Of a stretch of 64,000 bases of DNA, positions 30,325 to 44,233 are shown piece after piece. The position numbers and the translations under genes are program-made. Within the stretch, counting starts at the first letter, position 1, and each line of letters opens with the position of its first letter. The notes under the pieces are model-generated. The model was not told the origin of the DNA. It ran no database searches and saw only the letters and a list, made by a program, of their open reading frames with translations. Source of the DNA: Terebella lapidaria (lineage: Eukaryota; Annelida; Polychaeta; Terebellida; Terebellidae); the NCBI GenBank assembly GCA_949152475.1, contig OX424555.1:19052868-19116867 (forward strand), read 5' to 3'.

Positions 30325-31070
30325 CTTAAACATGAAATTGTAGGCTGTAACTCACATGCAGGTGGCAGCACAATTATTCTGGTCACCACCAATATACAAA
30401 TTATACAATATCTCACTAATGTATAAAATATACGAAGGGGATTGTTGATTTGTAACTTTCAACTTTTTGTGTTCAATACTTGTTTTGAACATACAATTGA
30501 TTGCCTTACATGTATGTCATAAGAGCCATGTGGAACTCCAATTTTGGTGCCTCATATCCCCATAAGTGCTATATGGTGCTCTAGATCACCAACATTCTCC
30601 TTTTGCAAAAAATCTATCATTCTAAAATAAAATGTTTCTGAGCAATCAGCATGATCAGATGTTACTTAATACAATCTCCTATTAAATTAGGTCCATTGAT
30701 GAATGTAAATTGGGGTATCCAAAGTCAGATCATCCTGGGGAGAATCCTAAAATGTGACTATGTTAGTTAGGAGGTTGAAGCTATAATCACTTTTAGAATT
30801 GACAAAATTTATTCATTCTGCGGTAGCTTTATTTTGTCTATAGAATGAGAAATCGTACAAAATTGGGTCTGAAAACGTGTTATACGAGCGTAAAATGAGG
30901 TTCCAAATCAATATTCAAATTCCGGCCAGTCAATCTCGCATCAATTATATACCTGCCTTACGGGCGAGCTCTATACACAGTCTGATGACGCAGGCCCATA
31001 CGCAGGGGGTGGGGGGGGGGGGGGGGTGCGAGGGGGGGTCGACAGATTCGATCGACATGTTTGTCTAGGC
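30325..31070. other. Intron DNA with a G-run
   Basis: No exon recognised. A run of about 17 G with a few interruptions spans 31006-31036 and could form a G-quadruplex. It marks the truncated left edge of the next P147 array. Confidence 0.5.
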
Positions 31071-33900
31071 AAAAAAATTTCGGGTCAAGGTCAAAGTTCA
31101 TCCATAATACCCATTAGACATGTTTGTCTAGGGCGACGAGTCCGAAAATAACGTCCGTTTCGCTCTACGACACACCGTTTCCAAGATATCGACGAAACCG
31201 AAAAATGCCGACTCGGCAAAAAAATTTCGGGTCAAGGTCAAAGTTCATCCATAATACCCTTAAGACATGTTTGTCTAGGGCGACGAGTCCGAAAATAACG
31301 TCCGTTTCGCTCTACGAAGCACCGTTTCCGAGATATCGACGAAAACGAAAAATGCTGACTCGGCAAAAAAATTTCGGGTCAAAGTTCATCCATAATACCC
31401 TTTAGACATGTTTGTCTAGGGCGACGAGTCTGAAAATAACGTCCATTTCGCTCTACGAAGCACAGTTTCCGAGATATCGCCGAAAACGAAAAATGCCGAC
31501 TCGGCAAAAAAAATTCGGGTCAAGGTCAAAGTTCATCCATAATACCCCTTGGGGATGTTTGTCTAGGGCGACGAGTCCGAAAATAACGTCCGTTTCGCTC
31601 TACGACGCACCGTTTCCGAGATATCGATGGAAACGAAAAATGCCGACTCGGCAAAAAAATTCAAGGTCAAGGTCAAAGTTCATCCATAATACCCCTCAGA
31701 CATGTTTGTCTAGGGCGACGAGTCCAAAAATAACGTCCGTAAAAAAATTTCGGGTCAAGGTCAAAGTTCATCCATAATACCCTTAAGACATGTTTGTCTA
31801 GGGCGACGAGTCCGAAAATAACGTCCGTTTCGCTCTACGAAGCACCGTTTCCGAGATATCGACGAAAACGAAAAATGCTGACTCGGCAAAAAAATTTCGT
31901 GTCAAAGTTCATCCATAATACCCTTTAGACATGTTTGTCTAGGGCGACGAGTCCGAAAATAACGTCCATTTCGCTCTACGAAGCACAGTTTCCGAGATAT
32001 CGCCGAAAACGAAAAATGCCGACTCGGCAAAAAAATTTCGGGTCAAGGTCAAAGTTCATCCATAATACCCCTTGGGGATGTTTGTCTAGGGCGACGAGTC
32101 CGAAAATAACGTCCGTTTCGCTCTACGACGCACCGTTTCCGAGATATCGACGAAAACGAAAAATGCCGACTCGGCAAAAAAATTCAAGGTCAAGGTCAAA
32201 GTTCATCCATAATACCCCTCAGACATGTTTGTCTAGGGCGACGAGTCCAAAAATAACGTCCGTTTCGCTCTACGACACACCGTTTCCGAGATATCGACGA
32301 AAACGAAGAATGCCGACTCGGCAAAAAAATTTCGGGTCAAGGTCAAAGTTCATCCATAATACCCATTAGACATGTTAGTCTAGGGCGACAAGTCCGAAAA
32401 TAACGTCCGTTTTGCTCTACGACACACCGTTTCCGAGATATCGACGAAAACGAAGAATGCCGACTCGGCAAAAAAATTTCGGGTCAAGGTCAAAGTTCAT
32501 CCATAATACCCGTTAGACATGTTAGTCTAGGGCGACAAGTCCGAAAATAACGTCCGTTTTGCTCTACGACACACCGTTTCCGAGATATCGACGAAAACGA
32601 AAAATGCCGACTCGGCAAAAAAATTTCGGGTCAAGGTCAAAGTTCATCAATAATACCCCTTAGACATGTTAGTCTAGGGCGATGAGTCTGAAAATAACGT
32701 CCGTTTCGCTCTACGACGCACCGTTTCCGAGATATCGACGAAAACGAAAAATGCCGACTCGGCAAAAAAAAATTGGGTCAAGGTCAATCTTCATCCATAA
32801 TACCCATTAGACATGTTTGTCTAGGGCGACGATTCCGAAAATAACGTCCGTTTCGCTCTACGAAGCACCGTTTCCGAGATATCGACGAAAACGAAAAATG
32901 CCAACTCGGCAAAAAAATTTCGGGTCAAGGTCAAAGTTCATCCATAATAACATCTAGACATGTTAGTCTAGCGCGACAAGTCCGAAAATAACGTCCGTTT
33001 CCCTCTACGACGCTCCGTTTCCGAGATATCGACGAAAACGAAAAATGCCGACTCGGCAAAAAAATTCAAGGTCAAGGTCAAAGTTCATCCATAATACCCT
33101 TTAGACATGTTTGTCTACGGCGACAAGTCCGAAAATAACGTCCGTTTCGCTCTACGACGCACCGTTTCCGAGATATGCAGGATGCCTCATGGATGACTCA
33201 GCAAAAAATTATTTCGACCTCTAGGTCAAAGGTCGTTTGACGTATCGATCCCAAAATCAATAGGGTTCTTCCCTGTTGATATATAAACCTCCGTGCAAAA
33301 TTCTGCAACTAATGCCTGAATATTTTTCGAGTTATCGTCCGGAAACCAAGTTTCAAGATCAGCCTCGATTTCATCCTCAAGGACCTCACAGACCGGATCA
33401 AAAAAAATAATACACCCTAGAGATGTTTGTCTATGGCGACAATCCGAAAATAACTTCCGTTTCGCTCTACGACGCACGGTTTCTGAGATATGCAGGAAGC
33501 CTCAAGGATGAATCAGCAAAAAATTATTTCGACCTCTAGGTCAAAGGTCGTTTGACGGATCAATCCCAAAATCAATAGGGTTCTTCCCTGGTGGCATATG
33601 AACCTCCATGCAGAGTTCTGCAACTATTGCGTAAATATTTTTCCAGTTATCGTCCGGAAACCAAGTCTCAAAATTAGCCTTGATTTCATCCTCACGGACC
33701 TCACGGACCTCGGATCCGGCTCAAAAAGAATAGGGTTCTTCCACATATCATTTCTGACTTGTGGTGAAAATTTGACGAGGATCCGTCAAGGCAATCTAAA
33801 GTTATCGTCCGGAAACCAAAAGTGGCGGAAGAAGAAAAAAAAGAAAAAAAAAAAAAAAATTCTGCTAAAACCATAAAGGCATTTCTGCCGAAATGCCTTA
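31071..33900 (+). mobile_element. P147 element 2 (head missing)
   Basis: About fourteen 147-bp units (31075-33175), then the same distal part as element 1 (33176-33830), an A-rich run and the hairpin AAGGCATTTC-TGCC-GAAATGCCTT. A higher-order duplication of ~523 bp is visible: variants such as AATGCTGACTCGG recur at 31351 and 31874. Its distal part is nearly identical to 10846-11576, so the two copies are close relatives. It lies in the large intron of the TNFR-like gene. Confidence 0.8.
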
Positions 33901-34640
33901 ATTAGCTCAAGGGCTAAGATAGGTTACCGGACAATTTTGGTTTTAAGGATTGTAGGTGACATATGATTTTGAGATTTACCAGTCAAGGTCATCTTTATGA
34001 ATTTCAATGTCTCCACTAGGTATGCTGCATATGACTTCATATGTTACTATACAAACATATAAGCTTTATCAACAAGTATTTCGTTTGTAGAAGCCAATTT
34101 AAGATTTTGAGATTTGCCCTTCAAGGCCGTTTAAGGTCAAGTTCAAGGTCACCAACAGATGTGCCATTTATACATGACTTTTTATAGGCTTATACACAAT
34201 CCTAACCTATATGTGCAAAAGTTTAAGCTTCAGAGGTCACGTTCAAGATTTCAAGTCAGACATTTAGCACTCAAGGTCATCCAAGGTCAAAATCAAGGTC
34301 ATCATTAGTTGTTCCATATATGACTTTCTATATCATATATGTTCATAATGCAAACAGAAGCTCTATCTACATGCATTTCATCTGTAGAGGCAAATTTTTT
34401 TTTACCCCAAAATGGCTGTTTTGACCTTTCAAGGTCATCAAAGGTCAAATTCAAGGTCACCACACAAGTCGTCATATATGACTTCCCATTTGAAAGTGCC
34501 AATTTCTAAGCTCTATCTTCAAGCGTTCTATGAGTACAGTCCTGGCAACCCCATTATGAAGGAAAAAAGTGCTGAAAATTTTTTTTAAAGGGCGAAATTT
34601 TTTTTTGCCTAGAAATGGCCCAAAATGGATAGTAACTAGA
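33901..34640 (+). repeat. P134-related element without tandem core
   Basis: The head TTAGCTCAAGGGCTAA with AGATAGGTTACCGGACAATT abuts the P147 tail. It then has dispersed AGGTCA half sites and the GACTTCCCATTTGAAAGTG block also seen at 1-60. It carries no array and its end is indistinct near 34640. Confidence 0.6.
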
Positions 34641-35236
34641 CATAAAAGCCTATACGCTTTGTGGCATCCCCCAATTTGTTCTTATCATTTCAAATGGTCA
34701 TACTGGACTGAGAAAAAAGGATACATAGGCCACTGTATGTGGGTAAGAGTGAGAGCTCATCAGACAGTTTCTTACTAGAACTGCTTTCTATCATCTTGAC
34801 AACTTGGCCCACCAGACATTTGCCACACAAAATGAATGGACAATTACCCAGCCAATATTATTCAGCGTACTAGTATATTTAATCAGGATGTTCGTGATAT
34901 TTTTCAAGTGCTCCTGTCAAATATAAAATGATTCGTGAATAAAAGAATGCTGTGTCATCTTGGCCAATTTTGTGATTTCAAAACTTGTGCAATACAGCGG
35001 AATTTTCGCATTCATATTATAACCAAAGCCAAACATTTCCCAGCTAACTAAAACAATGATGATTTGGTCATTGCATGTGAAATAGAGTTGAATAACAAAA
35101 CATTCAAACAATACAAGTTTGTACAATATAAATGTAGACAGGACAAATCATTCCCCAAGCATGTTGTGTCATGTGTGTTGGCTTATTAACCAACTATTGT
35201 ATTCTGTGGGTTGGAACTTCATTCTTTTACCATGTA
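34641..35236. other. Intron DNA, nothing recognised
   Basis: About 600 bp of AT-rich sequence between a repeat block and the TA-flanked MITE. No exon with matching phase was found. Confidence 0.4.
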
Positions 35237-35888
35237 CCGTATTTATTCAATTAGTTCGAACAGCTAAAAATAATTAAATTTTGAAATGTTCGAATTATTA
35301 GATTCACGATAAAATCTCCGTCAAAACGAAAAAAAATCCCAAACCCAGATCGATCATGCCATGGAAGATAGGCCTACGCGAGTTGACAGATGCCGCTCAT
35401 GCTGGCTGGTTAGGGCCTGTACGATTGATAGGTTAACTGCAGACAACTAGCATTTAAAAAACAAACTTGAATAACTGGCTGCTAAATCGCCGACGCCGGG
35501 TAACTGTAATATATAATCTCGCATTGATGCTAGATTCTAGTCATATTGCAAGTGCATTCGAGTCACTCGACTCGGAAATATTCAATGGCCCGCAAAACGC
35601 CTGGCACTATGAGGTCCGCGCTTTCTGTCACATACCCTAGCATTGGAAGGCCTAATCGCGATCACTGCCACCTGGCGAATATATCGCTGATTACTCATTT
35701 CGTAGTGCTGCCACCTGGCGAGTTGTAAGTTTTGGCAGCTGACAAGTTGATTTCGTTCGTTGTTTCAATCGAAATTTCGATCGTAAATTTGACTGTTCGA
35801 ACTAAACGAGTCAATTTGAAAATTATTTTCTTGAATAATTTTTGGTGTTCGAATTATTAGAGTGTTCGAACTAATTGAATAAATACGG
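35237..35888. mobile_element. TA-flanked non-autonomous DNA transposon (Tc1/mariner-like superfamily)
   Basis: Terminal inverted repeats of about 26 bp begin CCGTATTTATTCAATTAG and end CTAATTGAATAAATACGG, flanked by TA on both sides (35235-35236, 35889-35890). At 652 bp it encodes no transposase. Within it, near 35412-35510, lies a diverged relative of the 485-700 repeat. The right part is duplicated at 37733-38143 by the 2,255-bp tandem duplication. Confidence 0.75.
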
Positions 35889-37732
35889 TACACACACTGG
35901 TAAACCAGGCTTTGGAGGGGGGAGTGGGGATTATGCATGGATATGAGTCTAGGGTCATGTTGGACATGCTAGCTTACTGCTGTATCACTTGTCAGGCATG
36001 ACTGAGCAGGGCTGGCTGAGAGGGGCAGAGCCTATTGCTGTGCTGGACAGACTGGCTGATCTTGTAAGGCATGACTGAGCAGGGCTGGCTGAGAAGGGCG
36101 GAGCCTATTGCTGTGCTGGACAGACTGGCTGATCTTGTAAGGCATTACTGAGCAGGGCTCTCATAAACTGCACTGGCTGAGAGGGCAGAGCCCAGCCTCA
36201 TGCTGGACATGCAGGCCGCAGTCAGTGAATACAGTAGCATGGCTCAGTTACAGTATTACATCTGCATGGGCGCAGGCGAGGGAAAAATTTTAAGTCCAAA
36301 AAAAAAAAATACACCTAAACAATTTTTTTTTTCCTGGAAATTGCCTGAATCAAATTATAACATTGACAGGAATCGCCCGATTTTTTTTTCCAAAATGGCC
36401 GCTGGCGGCCATCTTGGATTTCGGATCTCGAGGAAAAACAATAGGGGTTAGGAGCAAAGTATTTCGGATGAGCTGTGAAAATTTCGGAAAAATAGATCAA
36501 GGCGTTCAAGAGTTATGATCCGGAAACCAAACGGCGGAAGAAAAAAAAAAAAAAAAAAAAAAACCAAGACAAAAACATTTCGCTTTCTCGTCAAAATCCA
36601 GACATAAAGGCCTAGAGGCCTTGGGGCATTTCGATACACAACACAATCACAGGTGAACTGTTAATTACTGACAACTCTGCAACCAGAATGATTATGTAGA
36701 TACGTCCATTTCAATCCAAGACGACGGTTTCTGCCCAGGCACAATTTCACCCAACATACCCCTAAGACATGTTTGTCTAGTACCACGAGTCCAAAAATAA
36801 CAGCCATTTCATTCAACGATGCATCGTTTCCGAGATATGGCAAAAATTGAAAAATGTCAAGAAAGCAAAAAAAAATTGGCCCAGGATCAAGTTGACCCAA
36901 CATAGCCCCAAGACATAATTGCCTAGTGTCACGAGTCCTAGAATAACGTCCGTTTCGCTCTACGACACACGGTTTCCGAGATATGGCCGAAAATGAAGCA
37001 CGCCGACTCAGCAAAAAAAAGTTTGGCCCAGGGCCAAGTTCACCCAACATACCCCTAAGACACGTTTGCCTAGTGTCACGAGTCCGAAAATAACGTCCGT
37101 TTCGCTCTACGACGCACTGTTTCCGAGATATCGATGACAACGAAAAATGCAGCTTCAGCAAAAAGATTTCGGGTCAAGGTCAAAGTTCATCCATAATACC
37201 CCTAAGGCATGTTTATCTAGGTCAACGAGTCCGAAAATAACGTCCATTTCGCTCTACGACGCACCGTTTCCGAGATATCGAAGAAAACTAAAAAATGCCG
37301 ACTCGGCAAAAAAATTTCGCTTCAAGGTCAAAGTTCATCCATAATTCCCCTTAGACATGTTTGTCTAGGGTGACGAGTCCGAAAATAACGTCCGTTTCAC
37401 TCTACGATGCACCATTTCCGAGATATTGCCAAAAACGAAAAATGCCAACTTGGTGAAAAAATTTTGGGTCCAGGTCAAAGTTCATCCATAATACCTCTAA
37501 GACATGTTTGTCTAGGTCGACGAGTCCAAAAAATAACGTTCGTTTCGCTCTATGACGCACCGTTTCCGAGATATCGAAGAAAATCAAAAACATCGACTCA
37601 GCAAAAATAAATTTGGGACAGGGCCAAGTTCACCCAAGATACCCCTAAGACATGTTTGCCTGGTGTCACGAGTCCTAAAATAACCTCCGTTTCGCTCTAC
37701 GATGCACCGTTTCCGAGATATAGAAAAAAACT
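35478..37732. repeat. 2,255-bp tandem duplication, unit A
   Basis: Unit A runs from inside the TA-flanked MITE, through a ~72-bp minisatellite (GCAGGGCTGGCTGAGA, about 35995-36190), A-runs and a P147 head at 36607, into P147 core units. Unit B follows immediately. All stretches I compared, including the long A-runs, match at the same offset. Confidence 0.9.
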
Positions 37733-40700
37733 GCTGCTAAATCGCCGACGCCGGGTAACTGTAATATATAATCTCGCATTGATGCTAGATTCTAGTCATA
37801 TTGCAAGTGCATTCGAGTCACTCGACTCGGAAATATTCAATGGCCCGCAAAACGCCTGGCACTATGAGGTCCGCGCTTTCTGTCACATACCCTAGCATTG
37901 GAAGGCCTAATCGCGATCACTGCCACCTGGCGAATATATCGCTGATTACTCATTTCGTAGTGCTGCCACCTGGCGAGTTGTAAGTTTTGGCAGCTGACAA
38001 GTTGATTTCGTTCGTTGTTTCAATCGAAATTTCGATCGTAAATTTGACTGTTCGAACTAAACGAGTCAATTTGAAAATTATTTTCTTGAATAATTTTTGG
38101 TGTTCGAATTATTAGAGTGTTCGAACTAATTGAATAAATACGGTACACACACTGGTAAACCAGGCTTTGGAGGGGGGAGTGGGGATTATGCATGGATATG
38201 AGTCTAGGGTCATGTTGGACATGCTAGCTTACTGCTGTATCACTTGTCAGGCATGACTGAGCAGGGCTGGCTGAGAGGGGCAGAGCCTATTGCTGTGCTG
38301 GACAGACTGGCTGATCTTGTAAGGCATGACTGAGCAGGGCTGGCTGAGAAGGGCGGAGCCTATTGCTGTGCTGGACAGACTGGCTGATCTTGTAAGGCAT
38401 TACTGAGCAGGGCTCTCATAAACTGCACTGGCTGAGAGGGCAGAGCCCAGCCTCATGCTGGACATGCAGGCCGCAGTCAGTGAATACAGTAGCATGGCTC
38501 AGTTACAGTATTACATCTGCATGGGCGCAGGCGAGGGAAAAATTTTAAGTCCAAAAAAAAAAAATACACCTAAACAATTTTTTTTTTCCTGGAAATTGCC
38601 TGAATCAAATTATAACATTGACAGGAATCGCCCGATTTTTTTTTCCAAAATGGCCGCTGGCGGCCATCTTGGATTTCGGATCTCGAGGAAAAACAATAGG
38701 GGTTAGGAGCAAAGTATTTCGGATGAGCTGTGAAAATTTCGGAAAAATAGATCAAGGCGTTCAAGAGTTATGATCCGGAAACCAAACGGCGGAAGAAAAA
38801 AAAAAAAAAAAAAAAAAACCAAGACAAAAACATTTCGCTTTCTCGTCAAAATCCAGACATAAAGGCCTAGAGGCCTTGGGGCATTTCGATACACAACACA
38901 ATCACAGGTGAACTGTTAATTACTGACAACTCTGCAACCAGAATGATTATGTAGATACGTCCATTTCAATCCAAGACGACGGTTTCTGCCCAGGCACAAT
39001 TTCACCCAACATACCCCTAAGACATGTTTGTCTAGTACCACGAGTCCAAAAATAACAGCCATTTCATTCAACGATGCATCGTTTCCGAGATATGGCAAAA
39101 ATTGAAAAATGTCAAGAAAGCAAAAAAAAATTGGCCCAGGATCAAGTTGACCCAACATAGCCCCAAGACATAATTGCCTAGTGTCACGAGTCCTAGAATA
39201 ACGTCCGTTTCGCTCTACGACACACGGTTTCCGAGATATGGCCGAAAATGAAGCACGCCGACTCAGCAAAAAAAAGTTTGGCCCAGGGCCAAGTTCACCC
39301 AACATACCCCTAAGACACGTTTGCCTAGTGTCACGAGTCCGAAAATAACGTCCGTTTCGCTCTACGACGCACTGTTTCCGAGATATCGATGACAACGAAA
39401 AATGCAGCTTCAGCAAAAAGATTTCGGGTCAAGGTCAAAGTTCATCCATAATACCCCTAAGGCATGTTTATCTAGGTCAACGAGTCCGAAAATAACGTCC
39501 ATTTCGCTCTACGACGCACCGTTTCCGAGATATCGAAGAAAACTAAAAAATGCCGACTCGGCAAAAAAATTTCGCTTCAAGGTCAAAGTTCATCCATAAT
39601 TCCCCTTAGACATGTTTGTCTAGGGTGACGAGTCCGAAAATAACGTCCGTTTCACTCTACGATGCACCATTTCCGAGATATTGCCAAAAACGAAAAATGC
39701 CAACTTGGTGAAAAAATTTTGGGTCCAGGTCAAAGTTCATCCATAATACCTCTAAGACATGTTTGTCTAGGTCGACGAGTCCAAAAAATAACGTTCGTTT
39801 CGCTCTATGACGCACCGTTTCCGAGATATCGAAGAAAATCAAAAACATCGACTCAGCAAAAATAAATTTGGGACAGGGCCAAGTTCACCCAAGATACCCC
39901 TAAGACATGTTTGCCTGGTGTCACGAGTCCTAAAATAACCTCCGTTTCGCTCTACGATGCACCGTTTCCGAGATATAGAAAAAAACGAAAAATGTCGACT
40001 CGGCAAAAAAATTTTGGGTCAAGTTCAAAGTTCATCCATAATACCCTCAAGACATGTTTGTCTAGGTCGATGAGTCCAAAACTGACGTCTGTTTCGCTCT
40101 ACGATGCACCGTTTCCGAGATATCGCCGAAAACGAAAAATGCCGACTTGGCGAAAAAAATTTGGGTCAAGGTCAAAGTTCATCCATAATACCCACTAAGA
40201 AATGTTTGTCTAGGTCGACAAGTCCAAAAATAACGTCCATTTCGCTCTACGATGCACCGTTTCCGAGATATCGACGAAAACGAAAAATGCCGACTCCGCA
40301 AAAACATTTCAGGTCAAGGTCAAAGTTCATCCATAATACCCTCAAGACATGTTTGTCTAGGTCGACGAGTCCAAAACTGACGTCTGTTTCGCTCTACGAT
40401 GCACCGTTTCCGAGATATTGCCAAAAACGAAAAATGCCAACTTGGCGAAAAAATTTTGGGTCAAGGTCAAAGTTCATCCATAATACCCCAAGACATGTTT
40501 GTCTAGGTTGACGAGTCCAAAAATAATGTCTGTTTCGCTGTACGACGCACCGTTTCCGAGATATGGCCGAAAAATTAATGAAAAACGTCGACTCAGCAAA
40601 AAAAAATTTGGCCCAGGGCCAAGTTCACCCAAGATACCCCTAAGACATGTTTGCCTAGTGTCACAAGTCCGAAAATAACGTCCGTTTTGCTCTACGATGC

Positions 40701-41464
40701 ACCATTTCTGAGATATCGAAGAAAACAAAAAAATGTCGACTCGGCAAAAAAATTTCGGGTCAAGGTCAAAGTTCATCCATAATACCCCTTAGACATGTTT
40801 GTCTAAGCTAACGAGTCCGAAAATAACGTCTGTTTCACTCTATGACGTACCACTTCCGAGATATGGCCGAAAATGAGAAACGCCGACTCAGCAAAAAAAA
40901 ATTTGGCCCAGGGCCAAGTTCACCCAAGATACCCTTAAGACATGTTTGCTTAGTGTCACGAGTCCAAAAATAACGCCCATTTCGCTCTACGACGCACCAT
41001 TCCTGAGATGATGAAGAAAACGAAAAAATGCCGACTCGGCAAAAAAGTTTCGGGTCAAGGTCAAAGTTCATGCATAATACCCCTTAGACATGTTTGTCTA
41101 GGGTGACGTCTACAATGCACCGTTTCCGAGATATGCAGTGAGCCTCAAGAATGACTCACCAAAAATGTTTTTGGCCCCTGGGTCAAAGGTCGTTTGAGGG
41201 ATTGATCCCATAATCGATAGGGCTCCTCTGTGACACTATATCAACATATATGTCAAGTTTCAGAACGGTAGCACAAGTACTTTCGAGTTATCATCCGGAA
41301 ACCATTTGACACAAAATTCATCTTCTTGGACTAACCGGACCTCGGAGCCGGCTCCAAAACAATAGAGTTCATCTATGTAATATATGTGATAACTGGTGAA
41401 AATTTCTCGCAGATTCGTCAAGGCGTTCTTGAGTTATCGTCGGAAACCGAGAAGTGAAAAAAAA
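36607..41464 (+). mobile_element. P147 element 3 (variant core, internally duplicated)
   Basis: The head CAGACATAAAGGCC with hairpin AAGGCCTAGAGGCCTT and GGGGCATTTCGA is at 36602-36630. Diverged core units (some with GGCCCAGGGCCAAG in place of the AGGTCA block) run at 36750-37735 and 38960-41110. The distal part has GAGTTATCATCCGGAAACCA and ends near 41460 without its hairpin, where a P134 head starts. The span includes unit B of the tandem duplication. Confidence 0.65.
37733..39987. repeat. 2,255-bp tandem duplication, unit B
   Basis: Copy of 35478-37732. The junction reads AAAAAAACTGCTGCTAA, with a few bases of CTG microhomology. After 39986 the P147 array continues as an undisturbed array would. 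Confidence 0.9.
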
Positions 41465-44233
41465 TTAGGCCAAGGGCCGAAGATAGGTTACCGGACAATG
41501 TTTAATATTCTAGATGTTAGCCAGGTCACAGGTTGAATTCAAGGTCAAGAGAATATTCAGCATATATAACATTAAGCATATATCATGTCCACAGTTGATT
41601 GCTAAGCTGTAAATTCAATGATCAGAGAGATATTAGCAATTTTGTGCTGTGGCCTTGAAAATGAAGGGGCAAAGGTCGAATTCAAGGTCATCAAAATATT
41701 CAATGTATATCATTTTCTATATCATGTCCACAATTGATTCCCAAGCCATAGAGTCAATAGAGGAGCAAGATATGAGCCAGTTTGCCTGTGACCTTGAAAA
41801 TGAGGTCAGAGGTTAAATTCAAGGTCCCGAGAATATTCAGCATATATCATCTCCTATATGTCCACAAGCTGTAAAATCGATAATAAGTGAGATATTAGCT
41901 ATTTTGTCCTGTGACCTTGAAAATGAGGTCAAAGGTCAAATTCAAGGTCATGACAATAATCTGCATATATCATTTCCTATATGTTCATAATTGATTGCTA
42001 AGCTGTAAAGTCGATAACAAGCGAGATATTAGCCATTTTGTCCTGTGACCTTGAAAATGAGGTCGAAGGTCAAATTCAAGGTCATCAGAATATTCAGCAT
42101 ATATCATTTCCTATATGTCCACAATTGATTCCTAACCTGTAGAGTCGATAATAAGCGAGATATAAGCCATTTTGTGCCCTGACCTTGAAACTGAGGTCAG
42201 AGGTCAAATTCAAGGTCACGAGAATATTCAGCATATATCATTTCCTATATGTTCACAATTGATTCCTAAACTGTAAAGTCGATAATAAGCGAGATATAAG
42301 CCATTTTGTGCTCTGACCTTGAAATTGAGGTCAGAGGTCAAATTCAAGGTCACGAGAATATTCAGCATATATCATTTCCTATATGTCCACAATTAATTCC
42401 TAGTGTCTAATCTCAATATTAAGTGAGATATTTGGCATAATGTGTCCCATTATAATGCATAGGAGAATTTAACATGGAAAAGTCCCATTTGGGCCGAGTT
42501 TGGGCCAAAATGGCCCACTTCGAGCGATTCAAGCGCAACGAAACTTATACACATCACAGGAGTACATATGAGGAGTGTTATGTATCAAAAAAAAAAAGTT
42601 ACTGAACAGATTTTGAGAAAATGGCCGCCAAAGTCCAGAATCAGGCATTTTTCGTCGAAAACGGCCGCCATTTTTTAAAAAATGCGAAAATAAAAAAACT
42701 AAAAAATACTTCCCTCTCGAAATATTTTTAGGCATTTTTGTGCAAAATTTCAGAAAAATTCGATCATAAACTTTAAAGATATATTTTTTTTTTTTGCTGG
42801 AAATGGCTCAAAACGAATAGTGACTTGATTTGGGACAAAAAAAAATTTTTTGGACAAAAAAAATTTTTTTCGCCGACCCGTCGAAAAATCAAAATGGACA
42901 CCACACGCAGACCGGGGATTCAAGGGCAACGAAACCTATACATGTCATAGAGGTACATGAGAGGAATGTTTTGAAACAAAAATCTCAAAACTGATCAGAC
43001 AGTTTATGAGAAAATGGCCTCCAAAGTCCAAAATTGGCAATTTTTCGTCAAAAATGGCCGCCAAATCGGCAAAAACGATTCAATCAAAAAAATTAAAAAA
43101 ACGTTTTTAGATATATTGGCCTAAGGTATATTCTGACAAATTTATGGGGAAATTCATCATGCCAAAAAAAAGTTACAGATCCGGACAGACGACGGACGGA
43201 CGACGGACGATGGACGAAAAACCACGATAATAGCTTATCGGCCCAAAGGGCCGGTAAGCTAAAAATGGGGTGAAATTCTCTAAGTCCAAAAAAATTTTCA
43301 ATGAGCAAAAAAATTTTTTTTTTGGCTGGAAATGGCTCAAAACGAATAGTGACTTGATTTGAGACGAAAAAAATTTTTTTCGCCGACCCATAAAAAAATC
43401 CAAAAGGCTGCCACACGCAGACCGGCGATTCAAGGGCAACGAAACTGATACACATCATAGAGGTACATGAGGGGAATGTTGTGAAACAAAAATCTCAAAA
43501 TTGATATGATAGTTTTTGAGAAAATGGCCATCAAAGTCCAAAATTGGCCATTTTTCGACCAAAAAACATCGTTTTGATCTTTCAAGGTCATTGAAGGTCA
43601 AATTCAAGGTCACCACTCAAACCGCAATATATGATTCCCCATTTGAATGTGCCAATACTTAGGCTCTATCTTCAAGTGTTCTATGAGATTACTCAGCATA
43701 TCTCCCATTATAAATGAAAAATTGGGTGAAATTTTGTAAGTCCAAAAAAATTTTCAATGGCCAAAAAAAATTATTTTTTTTTTTTGCTGGAAATGGCTCA
43801 AAACGAATAGTGACTTGATTTGGGACAAAAAAATTTTTTTTCGCCGACCCGTCGAAAAATCAAAATGGCCGCCACTCGCAGACCGGCGATTCAAGGGCAA
43901 CGAAACTTATACACGTCATAAAGGTAAATGAGGGGAATGTTTTGAAACAAAAATCTCAAAACTGATCAGACAGTTTTTGAGAAAATGGCCACCAAAGTCC
44001 AAAATTGGCAAATTTTCGTCAAAAATGGCCCCCAAATAGGCAAAAACGATTCAATCAAAAAAATTTAAAAAACGTCTTCAGATACTGGCCCAAGGTATGT
44101 TCTGACAAATTTATGGGGAAATTCATCATGTCAAAAAAAAGTTACAGACCCGGACGGACGACGGACGGACGACGGACGACGGATGAAAAACCATGACAAT
44201 AGCTTATCGGCCCAAAGGGCCGGTAAGCTAAAA
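41465..44233 (+). mobile_element. P134 element 3 with compound distal part
   Basis: The head TTAGGCCAAGGGCC is followed by GAAGATAGGTTACCGGACAA. About seven core units (41510-42400) are followed by the distal part. Two further distal-type blocks follow, each ending in an (ACGG)n tract and the hairpin TAGCTTATCGGCCC-AAA-GGGCCGGTAAGCTA (43231-43261 and 44200-44230). The two tails suggest at least two related elements fused or nested here. Confidence 0.7.

Noticed and set aside
36661-37161. 166-codon minus-strand frame, repeated at 38916
   Set aside because: It reads P147 core units in reverse, and the second copy is only the tandem duplication.
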